A stretch of DNA of 64,000 nt from Chlorella sorokiniana. Its lineage: Eukaryota > Chlorophyta > Trebouxiophyceae > Chlorellales > Chlorellaceae. The stretch is from the NCBI GenBank assembly GCA_025917655.1, contig CP084620.1, forward strand, positions 1,860,001-1,924,000, written 5' to 3'. The notes under the pieces were generated by a model, which did not search any database, was not told the DNA's origin, and was given only the letters and a program-made list of their open reading frames with translations. The position numbers and the translations under genes were made by a program. Shown one piece after another: positions 23,966-36,100 of this stretch (positions are counted from its first letter, which is position 1; each line of letters begins with the position of its first letter).

Positions 23966-26900
23966 CTAGGGCCCCATCACGCGCCGCATGAGCGCCTCAT
24001 AGTCGGCCTTCTTGGCTTTCTTCTGCGCCAGCTTCCACACCTCGCCCTCATGGCCGTGCTCCATCAGCCAGTCCTTCATCTGCGAGAAAAGAGTGCAGGG
24101 GTGGGTGGTGGCAAAGCGTAACGTAATGTTGATTTGTAATGTAAGGATGGGACCTGCCACCTCATTTTCCTGCCAGCACCTGCGGTATGGTCATCTTGTT
24201 CACGTTGGGCAGGTTTTCAGCATCCATGAACTCGTCCTCCTCCCCGCCAACAAGGCCAGCGTCGTCGTCGAAAGCAGGCCCGGCCACAGCAGCTGCGTGG
24301 GAGCGAGGGGCACCTGGCGGCGGGGCGGCTGCCGCAGCGGCTGCAGCACGCCGCGCCTCCTCCTCCATGCCGCGCAGCTGGGCAGCGACTTCAGCCTCGC
24401 GGGCCGCCATGCGCTGCTGCAGCTCCGCCAAGTGGCGCTCAGCTGCCTCCCCGCGCGCTGAAGCTCCGCCTTCTCGCTGCTCAGCCGCTGCAAGCTGGCA
24501 GTCAGCCCCTCCTTCTCAGCCTCCACCGCTGCCAGGCGGCCGTTGAAGTCCTGAGCGGCGCGCGCCGCCGCCGCCACCTGCTGCCTCAGCGCCGTCACCT
24601 CAGCCTGCGCCGCAGTCAGCTGCTGCTGCGCGTCGGACGCGGCGCGGGCAGCCTGGGCCTGGGCCGAGCGGAGCTCTGCAGCCTGCGCCTCGGCAGCGGC
24701 CTGTGCAGCGCGTACAGCCGCCTCCGCCTGCTGCGTCAGGTTGCGGCTCTCGGCCTCCTTGGACTGGGACAGATGCTGCACCTGCTGCTCCAGCGCAGCC
24801 AACCGCGTCGCAGCGGCGGCAGCAGTCGACCGCTCGCGCTCGAGCGCCGCCTGCACCTCACGCAGCTGGCGTTCCGCCTCTGCGAGCCGCGTCCGCAGCT
24901 GGTTTGCGTCAGACTCTGCGGCAGCTCGGCGCTGCTCTGCCTGCTGTGCCTTCAGTGCCGCCACCTCGGCAGCCTGCGCTGCAGCCGCTGCCTCGGCCTT
25001 GCGCTGTTCTTCCAGGCGAACAGTGAGGTCACGGACGCTGCCGCCATATGCATCCCGCAGGAACTCTGCACAAGGGCAAGAACAGACGGGGATGGTGCAA
25101 GCGAGAGGAGAACCGAACCCTTCGCTGAATGCAGGCAAGCAACTTGGGGCCAAGCAGGGCAACCATTGTTTTGAGAAGCCCCGCTGGCCGCCGCCCTGCC
25201 AACCTGCAAAGCGAGGCCACTTGGTGGGCCCAGAGGCGCCAGGCGAGTCGCGATACTCCGCCTCAAACGCAGCCACCTCCCGCTGCAGCTGCTCCACGGT
25301 GGAGCCCTCCTGCCGCGCCAGCGCTGCCAGCCGCGTGGCGGCTTGGTTCAGCAGCTGCTCGCACTGCGCAGCGGCCTGCGCCAGCTTGCGCTCGCGCAGC
25401 TGGGCGAAATGCGCCTCGCAGCTCTTCTGCCAGCGCTGCTCGTTAGCGCGCCGCACGGCTTCGTCGCCGATGGCGATCTCGTCGAAAGCAGCCTTGGCGG
25501 CCATCATGGCGTGCTGGTGCTCGGCCATCAGCTTGTCCTCCTCTGCGGGCACATCCTCGCGGAAGCTGGCGGCGTAAGCGGCCACCGCGGCATCGCCTGC
25601 ACGCCGGCTCTCCGCCTCCGCCACGCCCTGCCAGGCGGTGGCGATGGTGGGCACCGCGCTGCATACCAACCCAGAGAGCGGGTTTGGCAGAGAGCAGCAA
25701 GGGGTCGTGCTGCATTGACCAACTGCCCTTGCAGAGCGCCGAATGCTCCCTAGCTTCTGCAGGTGCACACTCAGTCAGCACGGCTCACCCGTTGTTGATT
25801 GCGTTGACGTACGCTTCAGTCAGGCCCGCAAGCATGGGCCCGCTCAGGATCTGGCTGCCCAGCCGCTTGGGCTGCGCTTTACTGAAGATCAGCTGCGTCA
25901 GGCGGTGCAGGCCGTCCCTGCAGCACAAACAAGGATGGTGCACGCAAGGTTTCGGCTTGCTTGAGCCCAAAGCCCCTGGAGGCGTTGCGCCGCCCACTCC
26001 CTCGCGCCTCAAGTCCCACCTGAACTCTGGCCTCATCTGCGAGGGCGGCAGCGAGTCCAAGGCAGCCAGCTGCTCCTCGTCGTTCACAGGGCGCACCAGC
26101 GTGAAGCAGTCGCGGTCGGGGAACAGCGATTTGATGCTCTCGCGGATCTGCGCCAGGCATGAGCAACACCATCAGAGGCTCGAGCCAGCAACGGACAGGA
26201 CAATCGTAGCGCTGCAGTCCCCCATCACGTGTGGCTGCAGCGCCACGGAGCGGACCAAGACAGGCACCTGGTTCTTGGCCTCCACGGCGCGCCCCGCGCC
26301 AGACAGCGGCTGCAGCGCGGTCTCCAGGTAATCGCGGGCGTGACCTGGCGCCCGTCCTCCTCTAGGCGCAGGTAGAAGTCGCGCAGCAGCCAGAGGAAGG
26401 CGGGGGTGAAGGACGCCAGGTCAGCAGCGTCGTCGTCGCCACCGGTGCCGCCCGCAGCCCGCACGCGGATGTGCTTGGTCATCTCTGGAGGGGCAGAGCG
26501 GCGGAGTACAGCGAGTACAGGGTCAGCAGAAGGTGAACACACCATGATTTGTGGTGAGGCCGGGCTGGCTGTCACTTTTGGCCACACAGGGCCAGGCTCA
26601 GCTGCCAAACCCCCATTCACCTGTCACCAGGCTCAGCCGGTCCAGCGCCGCCTCGTCGATGCCGCCCATCTGGTTGAACACAAACAGGCTGGACAGCAGG
26701 ACCGCAAGCGAGAAGATCTGGGTGCTGTACTGGCCAGTCTGCAGGCGAGGGCAGGAGGGGAAACGAAATCAAGCGGGGGCAAGAAGGTCAAGGAAAGGGC
26801 GGGAGCAAGTTTAAGGAATGCTGGACAAGGAAAGGGCGGGAAGAAGTTCAAGGAATGTTCCCAGCCACTTCCAAGCATGCAAGTGAGGTGCTGCACCTGG

Positions 26901-27552
26901 TCGTACGCGTCGATGCCCTCGGTGTCCAGCAGCACCAGGCTGTACTTGCCGCCGTCCGGCCCGCGACGCTCGACAGGCGCTGACCACATCCATAGACCTG
27001 GAGAAAGGCCGTGAGAGGACAGCATCTTCAGCTTCGCATGGCACACAAACATCGCTTGCAGCAAATCCCTGTTCTTCAAGGCAAGTCCCAGCCGGTCTTG
27101 CGAGCACCCCAGCACCACATGCCCACCCTTTGTGCACGGGCGATGCGTGGGCGCCACTTCAAAGCCGCCGCTGCGCCCGAGCAGCTGGTTCAGGATGAAT
27201 GATTTTCCCTGCATGCATGCAAGAGGCTCAGCGACCAATGCGTGGTTGGGTGCAAGAAGCCCGCCGTGGGTGTTGCAATTCTCAGCCCCGCCGCCCTTCA
27301 GTGGCTGCAGTGACAACACAGCTGGCGTCTCACTTGGCGCGCCCTGCCGCAGACAGCAACCACGCCCACAGGTCCCCGAGTGTTTTTCAACACACGGAGC
27401 GCCTGTTCTCCGAGTTGAAACTTGCCGTTCCGCTCATCCCACTTGATCAGCTCCAAAGGGACGCCAGAAGCCGAGTTTCCATCCTGTGCGTTACTTGCCT
27501 CAGGCCGAGGCGGCGTGGGCGCCGCCCCAGCCCTCCTGCCGAACCACGACAT
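23966..27552 (-). CDS. Guanylate-binding-protein (GBP)-like large GTPase
   Basis: Dynamin-superfamily GTPase of the GBP/atlastin type. The ATG at 27552 gives MSWFGRRAG; an in-frame TTG upstream at 27579 is not used. G1 is formed across an intron as VAVCGRARQ + GKSFILNQLLGR (the G-x4-GKS pattern). G2 lies in APTHRPCTKG, G3 in VLLDTEGIDAYDQ (about 26895-26940), and the GBP-type G4 'RD' in FLWLLRDFYLRLEEDG (about 26330-26400). The helical GBP C domain follows (RDCFTLVRPVNDEEQL; ILSGPMLAGLTEAYVNAINN). Then comes a long Ala/Gln/Glu-rich coiled coil (about 24450-25050). A C-terminal mini-domain TIPQMKDWLMEHGHEGEVWK plus KKAKKADYEAL ends at 23966, resembling the tail of plant GBP-like proteins. Plant GBPLs act in defence and nuclear condensates; an algal role is unknown. 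A frame break lies at the C-run 24449-24452. Confidence 0.9.
26789..26857. repeat. Imperfect 32-bp duplication in a GBP-like intron
   Basis: Copies at 26789-26820 and 26826-26857 share 29 of 32 positions, each starting CAAGGAAAGGGCGGGA and ending AAGGAATG, separated by 5 bp. They lie in the intron between the G3 exon and the following exon. Confidence 0.7.
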
Positions 27553-28060
27553 TGACAGACCAGCGACTGATCGGTGCAAAGTGTGTCAGAACTGCTGAGT
27601 TCTAGGGTTAAAAGAGTGTCGGCGCTTGAATAGGTTCAAGGCAATTAAGGTGAAGTGCGTTCCCCGCCAAAAAGTTGTACTGCCAGGCGGTGTGGACTTG
27701 CCGCCTGGTTTGCTGCCGCAAGTTGGGGCTCGATGGAATAAGGAGGGGGCTGTAGCTAAGTGCATGTTTCTCTTGTTTCTTGTTGTTCCATTCAATGAAT
27801 TTAATTGCCAGTTTGCCTGAATCGTCACTGGCTCTCTTGAGCAACTTGCGAGAGACTGCCGCCGCTGAGAGGAAATGCCGCCGCTTGCGATCCCACTCCA
27901 CAGGGAGGAAAAGCTTTGCAGGCTCCATCTCTGAAGGGGTTTTCCACGGGCATTGCCCCCATACAATTCTCACAAAGAAAGCAAGCAACTCTAAGCCCCA
28001 TGCTTGAAGCCCTTGGATACAGTTTGCAAGGCCCCTTGTGAACATTGCCACAATGCCTGA
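27553..28060. promoter_or_regulatory. Divergent promoter region of GBP-like GTPase and MFS transporter
   Basis: About 510 bp, visibly more AT-rich than surrounding exons, between the ATG at 27552 (minus) and the ATG at 28061 (plus). Open frames here show no family resemblance. Confidence 0.4.
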
Positions 28061-31000
28061 ATGAACCCTGGGAAGAACGACATGAGGCGGAAGCACTTCC
28101 TGGCAGCGCAGGTGAGAAGGCCTGTCCAGCCTCGCACAAGCCTAAATTTCATGAGGGTTGAACTCTTGGACCGAGGGGATGCCAAAACCAACCTGAGCAT
28201 CACCATCAGCATGGCCCCAGTCATCGCGGGGCTGCGCCAGAATGGTTGTCGGCAGACCCCGCCCACAGCTGCCGCTGAGGCATGGCTGCAGGCTTGGTAC
28301 GGCATCAGCCAGGGAGCCCCCACCTTCCTCAATCCCTTCATCAACCTGTTCTTCCATCGCCTCGGCCTCACCCCCGGCCAGATCGGCCTGCTGTCGGCAC
28401 TGCGTCCCTGGATCTCTGCGCCTTGCGGTGCGCTGAACGTGCCCGGCTGCGCAGCCTGCTCTGCTGCCTAGCGCCTGCTCCGCCCCCACATGTCGAGGCG
28501 GGTGCTCCCCTGCAGGCTCCATATTTGCCGGCCTGGCGGACCGTTGGGGGTGCCATCGCGCCATGCTGGTCGGCTCGTACCTGAGCCAGACGCTGGTGCA
28601 GGGCCTGATGGCGCTGCCCTCGGCCGGCAGCTTTGGCGCCATGCTGGCGCTGACGGTGGCGGCCTCTGTGGTCATCACGCCCGCGTCAATCATCGCAGAC
28701 GCCGCCGTCATGGCCGCCAGCACCCATGCAAGCGGCGCCCTCCTCTGCAGCTTGCTGCTTGCAGAATGGCAGCGTCTCAGGAGTGCACGCCAGGAATGCC
28801 TGGAAACTTGCTGTCTGTCCCTCTCTGCCGCAGCCTGGCGACTACGGCCGGCTTCGGACCTGGGCCAGCCTCAGCTGGACGGCCTTTGCGCCCCTCGCCG
28901 GCTGGGTGAACAGCATGTACGGCATCAGGTGGGGAAGCAGCAACGGCAGTGGTTCACTGCCGCCTTTGGACCTCGGCTCCAAGTTGGCTCTCACCCTCCT
29001 TGGAGCCCTGCAGGGTGGGGATTGTCTGCTTTGTGGTGGGAAGCCTGCTGGCCTTGCCGGCGGCATGGATGCTTCCAGTTGAGGCCCTCAGGCGCAAGGT
29101 GAGTCTGTTGGCAGGTCGGCTTTGGTTGACCATGGGCTTTGGTTGCCCATGGGTTGCCTCGTGCTACTTGCCCTGAACTTGCCCCTGCCCCCTTCTCCCC
29201 CACCATCACCTGCGGCAGGTCCCACAAATCATCGAGCGACAACCATCCGCTGAGGAGGCAGAGGCAGCCGCGGAGTCTCTGCGGGAGCCATTGCTGGCTG
29301 AGGAGGCGCCCACCCCTGCCAGCGCCCCCACCCGCCTGTCAAAGGCGCTGGCCATTGTGCGCTACGTGGAGGCCATCACGGAGCTGGGGTGGCGCCTCCC
29401 GCAGGTGCGTCTGGGGGTCAGAGTCACACAGAGTGAAGCAAGGGGCGCCAGTGGAACGCTGATACTTGATCATGCAGGTTCAGCAGGATCAAAGAAGAAG
29501 AGGAGGCCGCAGATCGCTCTCATTGACATCGCCTCTTGCTGGACCCCCTCTGCAGGCGCCGCCCTGTACGGCTACGCCGCTCTGCCGCTCCAATACGCCG
29601 CGCAGCACTTGGCCCCGGCGGGTGGGCGCCGCTGGCCAGCAGCTGGGCAGCCCGCTCCCTGGCCAGTTTGGCCGTGTGCTGGCTGCTTCCCTGATTGCTC
29701 ACCGCGCGGCGACATCCTCTCTGCAGAGTCACCGACGCAGGCTGCAGCCTTCAGCCCCTTTGCGGGCGGCGCGGAGCCGGGATCTGAGCCATCGCCCAGG
29801 GAAGCTGGAAGATTGGGCCTGAGCCTGAGCAACGGGGAAAGCACGCACCCCGAGGCCTTGGTTGAAGATGGGGCCAGAGCCCCTGTCAGCCCTGCGGCTC
29901 CGCCCTCGCCGGCTGCTTCCGATCCCGGCGCACCCGGATGGGTAGGGCACACGTCGCTCCAGGAGCTACGATCTGCAGGGGCGCCCGCACCGCCACGCTG
30001 CCCCGGCCCATCAGCGCCGACAACCTGGGACGCGTGGCCAGCCTGCGGGCAGGCATCCCTCGCATCCGGACTCGCCAGAAGGTGCCCTGGGGGCCTGGGC
30101 GTTGCAGATTGTGCACAGCATGTCGGCTCCATGCCCGCAGAGCTGCTGTCGCATGCAAGCAAGCTACGCAAGCTGCCCTGCCTTCATCCCACGTGGCACA
30201 GCTGGAGCCTGTGGAGGCGTCGAGCCTGGATGAGGAGGGGGAGCGCATCGTGAGCCCCGACACCGATGAAGAGCCTGCCCCGCGCGCCGCTCCAGGGCGG
30301 GCAGCGTCAGGGATGTACGATGAGGCAGACGAGGTGTTCCATGCAGAGGATGTGCCGCCCGCAGGCCAGCAGCCACAGTTGGCAGGCCGTCAGCCGCTGT
30401 TTGGCGCACCCTCCGCCTCGCTGCTGCTGCGCGACATCCGCGGCATCCGCGACCAAGGCAAGCCCTCCACCACAGCCGCCGAGGCCACCGCAGCCAATGC
30501 GGGAGCGCGCAGCAAGTCAAGCTCTGGCGAGCTGCCTGTGAGCTACAGCCCTACTGGCGGAGCCGAGGCAGGGGGCCCAGCTCCTGGGGAGGCCACCCCT
30601 GCCTACCGCTCTGCAGCTGTGCAACGCCTGGCACAGATCTTTGGAGGCACTGGGACCAGGAGCAGCAAAGTCAGTGCTGGCGGCTCAGGCGTCGGTACAC
30701 CCAGGGGGCCAAGCGCTGACCGCCCGGATGCCGCCGCATCCCTCACCCCTGCCTCAGCCTCAGCTGCCAACGACGGTACCGGCTTCACACCTGTGCGGCG
30801 GTACCTTGACTACAGGTGCGTGCTTCCCTCACACACCAGCGACTTGTTTTGTGCTTTCTAAGCAGAACAACTTTGTAACCTTTGGGGTTCCCGGCTGCCT
30901 GGCAGGCGCGGCAAGCTGGAGCGTAAGCGGCAGCAACGGGAGGATCGCGTGGCGGCGGCGCGGGCAGAGGGCCGGGAGCCGGAGCCGCCAACCCCGCTCA

Positions 31001-32861
31001 CTCCCTCAGTTGGTGGGCAGCGCTATGACACAGCCGCCGTTGCGCCCCTTACGCACCTTGGGGATTTAGATGCCCAAGCACCGCCTGCACCTTGAAAGCA
31101 TCACTTCACACGTCCGGCACTGCCTCCCACGCTGCAGATGCCTGGCTGGGCTCTATCCCCCTTCAATGCTGGCTGCCGCCCAGCTGCCAGCCCACGCTGT
31201 GGCCCAGGTGGACCCCGCGAGATGCGGGAGGCGGTGCAGCTGGAGGCGGCTGACGCGTTGCGGGAGCACGGTGGGAGAGGGATGGCATGTGGGAGTGCAT
31301 GGTTTGCGGCCGTATTTTGACAACCTGACCCGACGCCAACCCCGCGCTCACCCAAGCCTACACTTGACTGCCCTTCCCCCACAGACCCCACCGCCTCCAT
31401 GATCGTGGCCATGCTCAGCAAGAAGCTGGAGCGCATGGCGGCAGAGAGTAAGCGCGAGCGGCAGCGGCAGCGCCGCGCAGCCAGGCTGGCCGCAGCGGCC
31501 GCTGCCGGTTCCTCGGCTGGGCCCGCCGCCCACGAGGGCGCGTCGCTATCTCGCCTCTCTGGCGTGCCTGAGGACGAAGGCGTTGCTGGGGTTGCCAAGG
31601 AGCGGGCTGACCTGGAGCTGGCAGCCGAGGCACCGCTTGGCGTTGGCGCTGCCCTCAAGAGGCTCTTCAGCGACCCACAGGCGCGCCGCAGATTGGGCCC
31701 TGCCTTTAATTCCAGCAGCCGTTCAAACCTTGGCGGTGCTCCAATGCCTGCGCCGCAGGTGGCCACCTTCTTCTTCCTCACAACGCTGCTGGGCTTTGGC
31801 CACGGCATCGTCGGATCCTTCCTCTTTATGGCCTTGGCGGAGCAGGGTGAGCGCACAGTTGAGGATTGTGCACGGTGACATCTGCAGCGCTGCTGCACGC
31901 CAAGCTTGCACAGCCCGAGTAGGTGCGATGCTTCATTGAAGGCTTTCGAAGCCAGTTCCGCCTGCTGGCCCCCGCCGTGGACACCCCCCCCCCCCCCACA
32001 CAGGCGCCAGCGAGCTGCTCATGGGCAACGTGCTGGTGGCCAACGCCCTGCCTGAGCTGCCCGCCTTCTTCTTCTTCGGCTCCATCCTGGCTGCCCTGGG
32101 CATGAACACCGTCCTGCTGCTGGCGGCTGGATCCCTGGGCGCACGCATCTGGGCCTACACGGTGCGGCAGGCGATGCGCACGCCGCTCCAAGCTGCAAGG
32201 GTTGTGTGACTGTGTAAAGGGACTGTATGAAGGGGGAGGCTTGTCTCCTTCCCGAGGCTGACAATGTGCCCTTGTCGCCTTCCCCCGCAGCTGCTGCCTC
32301 GCCTGGGCCTGCACTGGGTGGTGCCCATTGAGGCCCTGCACGCAATCACCTTTGCCTGCGGCTGGTCCGGTGAGCGCGCTGTGCAGAACCTCCCTGCAGG
32401 AGCTGTATGTGCGGCGGCCGCCATGCAGCCTGCTGTGCCAGGCGCCGCCGCGTGAGGAGGCTGTCGTCTTGCTGCCCTGTGCCGCAACGCCTGCAGCCTC
32501 CGCAGTCAACAGCTCCAAGATTGCACCTCCGGGGCTGGAGTCGACAACGCAGGCCATCTTTCAGGGGTTGTGGACAGGCGTGGGCTGCGGCCTGGCGGGC
32601 CTGGCAGGGGGCATCCTGTATGCCTCACACGGGCCGCAGCTGCTGTTCAAGGCCTCCGGTGAGCCACCGCTGACTGTTTGTGGAAGCAACTGCATGTGTC
32701 TGGTGGATGAAGGCGTCTGCCGCTTTGCCGCAGGCATCGCAATCCTGGTGGGCACAGCGGCAGCCGCCCTGGTCACGTCAGCGCTGCGCTGGCGCCGCAA
32801 GCGCCGGGAGGTGCTGCCAGCTTCTGCCTCAGAGGAGAAGCTGCCCCTTCTCGCCAGCTGA
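28061..32861 (+). CDS. MFS_1-like (MFSD6-type) membrane transporter with a giant loop
   Basis: Multi-pass carrier of the MFS_1-like group; the substrate is unknown. The ATG at 28061 (MNPGKNDMRRKHFLAAQ) forms a short first exon. The N-half has LQAWYGISQGAPTFLNPFIN, LGLTPGQIGLLSALRPWIS, then IFAGLADRWG and hydrophobic segments to about 29090, including VGIVCFVVGSLLALPAAWML. The C-half (31755-32861) has VATFFFLTTLLGFGHGIVGS, ANALPELPAFFFFGSILAAL, VPIEALHAITFACGWSG and STTQAIFQGLWTGVGCGLAG, then GILYASHG and a last helix before the stop. These follow the MFSD6/MFS_1-like order, where a late 'TTxQ' segment is typical. Between the halves lie about 2 kb of exons coding for soluble, Ser/Pro/Glu-rich sequence (about 29200-31740), far longer than the usual central loop. 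Exon joins from 29450 to 31400 are uncertain. Confidence 0.8.
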
Positions 32862-33161
32862 TTGCACTGCACGCTCTCACTTCCTGCATGGAGTGCTAGA
32901 GCTGTTTCCACTCCTGGAGAGGTGGTTATCCCCGTTGGAAAGCCACGGCAAGCGGGTTCCGACTACGGCACAGTCGCAGCCCCAGCAGAGCTTGTAGTGA
33001 TGCTGCCCCTGGTCGCTCATTATTCTGCCGCAGCAATATGCCCGCCGTGCCCTGCACGCCTGACTCTTTGTCTGCATGCCCGGCTTTGAAGCATGAACCT
33101 TGATTGATACGGTAAGCGCACTTTTGTTGTTACAGGTCAGGTGGGTGCAGCCAGCCGGGCC
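32862..33161. other. Convergent 3' intergenic region
   Basis: About 300 bp between the stops of the MFS gene and UTP21. No coding or RNA-gene signal is seen. Confidence 0.5.
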
Positions 33162-36100
33162 TCAGGCTTGCAGGTTGCCCAGCAGGCCGACCATGCAGCG
33201 GCAGCCCTGCAGCAGGCCGTCAAGCCGCCGCCACGTGGCTGCCAGCCGCTGCTGCGTGCGCGCCGCCGCCGCCCGCAGCTCCTCCCGCTCGGCGATCGTG
33301 TCGGCATGCACCTGGAGGGCCACCCGCAGCAGCGCCTGCAGGGAGGCGGGGGGCGCGCGCGCCACGTCAGCACCGCCACCCGTCAGGAGGCAGCCAACGG
33401 CAAGGATGCCACCACTCCCTGGTCTGCAACGCCGATGCCAGCGTGGGACGCGGCAGCGGCAGCCGCACTGCGGCAGCAGGAGCAGCAAGCGGCGGCGACA
33501 GGCGTGCACACACTCACCTGCACAAACTCAAAGTTGCGGTGGGCGGCCACCTCATCCTCCAGGAAGCGCAGCAGCAGCGCCACGTCGGCCAGCGCCGCCT
33601 CGTCCTCCGCCCCCTTCACCACCTGCATGCCGCGCAGCTCCGCATCCAGGGCCACGGGCGGCAGCCCCCGCAGGTAAGCCACCAGGGAGGTCCAGTCGCC
33701 AGCGGCGGCGCAGCCGTGCAGCAGCGCGGTGAGGCGGCTGCGCTCCGGCTGGGCGCGGGTGCGCAGCACGCGGCCGACGTGGCGGCGTGCCGCCGCGGCC
33801 GCGCCCTGCCCCTCGTCGTCGCTGCTGCTGCCGCTGCCCGCTGCGTCTGCCGCTCCATTCTGCGGGCGCTCCCCCGCCTCCTCGGCCTCGCTGTCGCCCC
33901 AAGCTGCCGCCGCCCTGGCCGCCAGCGCGGAGTCGGCCGGCTGCGCAGCCTCCGCAGCGTGCTGGCCGCCGTCTGCCGCTTCCGCGAAATCAAAGACGGG
34001 GTTGCGCCGGCGTTGGCCCCCGCGAGCGTTGGCAGGAAGAAGGGGCGGCGGCAGGCTTCTTGGGCGGCTCAATGGGCTTGTTCCGCGCCTTGATTGCATC
34101 CAGGTGCACCAGGTTCTGCCACTGCGTGCGCGGCAGCATGCTCAGCGTGACCAGCTCCGGCTGAAGCGGGCAGGGGGCCCCGCGGCGTCCCCGCGCGCCG
34201 TACGCAGCACCCGCCGCCAGCCGATCCGGGTCGAGCGCGCCGGGGGCCAGGGCAGGCGCCGCTCCTTGCTGCCGCTGCCGCTGGGTGGCCCCGTCCCGGG
34301 GCCCGCCCTCGGCCTCAAGCTCTCCGTCGTCGTTGCCGTCGGAGCTGTCCCCAGAAGAGACGGAACCCGCTGGGCCCTGCTGCCATTGCTGCTGCTGCTG
34401 CCGCTGCGCTCGCCGTCGCTGTCGCTGTCGCTGCCGCTGGCACTGGCGCTGACTGTGGGGCCCCCTGGGCCCCCCGCGTCTGCCGCAGCATGGCCTCCAG
34501 CTGGCGCGCCTTGCCGCCGCTCCCTCGCCGCCGCCCTCCTCTTCCGCCCCGCTCGACATGGTGGGCAGGCGCACGCGCACCGGCACCTCGGACGGCACCA
34601 CGTCGGCGCCGCTGCCAAACAGCATCTGGCGCAGGAAGAAAGGGGGACAGAATCAAAAACAAAGCCCGGGGCACGCTTTGGTGGCAATCACAGCAGGAGG
34701 CACAACCGGGCACCAGGGCCAGGGGGCCAGGGAGGAATCCCCCCGCCCCCTGCCAGCTGCCGCCTGCCCCGGTCTGGAATGGCGTGCTGTGCGCGCAGTG
34801 CCTGCCAACTCCAGCCCCAGCGCTGGGCAGCGCACCTGGTTGGACCAGAGGTAGATGCCGCGGCGGCCCACGTGGGCCGTGGCCAGCAGGTCCTGGCAGG
34901 GGCCCAGGCTGAGGGAGGTGACGGGGGAGCCCAGCAGCATGACCTGCAGCACGCGCGCCCTGCAGGCGCAGAGGGCACGGGAGGCCAGCCTTCAACAGGC
35001 AATGCGCGCACAGCAGGGAGGGGCAGCGGCAGGCAGGCCAGGCGGGCTGGCGGCGAAGGGAGCAGGGCTGCGGGCGCCGCGTCGAGGGCTCAGTTTATGG
35101 GTGGTGATATGATGATTGTCCTCAGGCTTTGTGAACTTTGGTGGAGTTCGCATTCGGACGAACGAGACAAACCATCCTTGCCCGCAAGGCGGAACGCGGC
35201 AGCGGGTGCAGCGGCATCAGCGCGCCATGCAGCGCCAGTGCCACCCACCCGGGATGTCCCAGCAGCGCACAGTGCCATCCAGCGAGGCGGAGAGCAGCCA
35301 GCGGCAGTCCTCCGACACCCGCATGTCACTCACGGCGGCGGTGTGGCCCCGGAACTGGCGGACCAGGCGGGCAGCCTGCAGGTGTTGGAAGAAAGTGGAA
35401 GAAAGAGCAGGCACATGTTGGGTATCGGCCAGTGACAGCAGGGCAGCCCTGCTGGTGTGCAAGGTAGCCGTGCAGTGCGGCGGCAATGTTTGCATGCTGC
35501 AGGTGAAGAAGGCGCAGCGGGGTGCAGAGCGCGTGCAGGAGCCTCGGAGTGTGTAACAATTGCATCGTCAGTTGCGTGCCAGGAATGAGTGGTTGGCAGC
35601 TCAGACTGGTGCCAGTTTTGTCGTCATCGGCAATGCAGGTGCACAAGTGGGTGCAGGAGAGGCGCAAGCGGGGGCATGCAGCGGAGCACGGCAGCACAGC
35701 CGTGGCGTTGGCAGCGGCGCTGCGGTATAAGCGGTACAAGCTGGCCCCACCTCCATGTCGTACATGCGGATGACGTGGTCCTCGCAGGCGGCCGCCAGCA
35801 GCCCCGTGCCCGCGTGGTGGCACAGCCGCAGCACGGGCACCCCCACCCCCACCTCCGCCCGCAGGCTGCGGCGGCGGAAGTCCCACAAACGGATGAAGCC
35901 GTCCCGCCCCGCGCTGGCAACCATGCGATTGCACGAGTCTGGGAGGGGGGTGCAGCGGTGGGAGAGCGTGTGGGCAGGGAGTTCCGTGCTGGTGGGGCGG
36001 CCATGCAGGCAGCCACGCATGCAAGCAGGCGGGCGTGGCCGCTCAAGCTCTCCCAGACATGTCTGGTGGGCACACCACTCGCGGCCCACCTGTGCAGATG

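Noticed and set aside
31986-31999. Poly-C run as a repeat element
   Set aside because: It forms the pyrimidine tract of a normal splice acceptor (followed by ACACAG).
33729-35435. A 568-codon open frame on the plus strand
   Set aside because: It is antisense to UTP21 exons with clear WD40 and Utp21 motifs; low-complexity composition, no domain.
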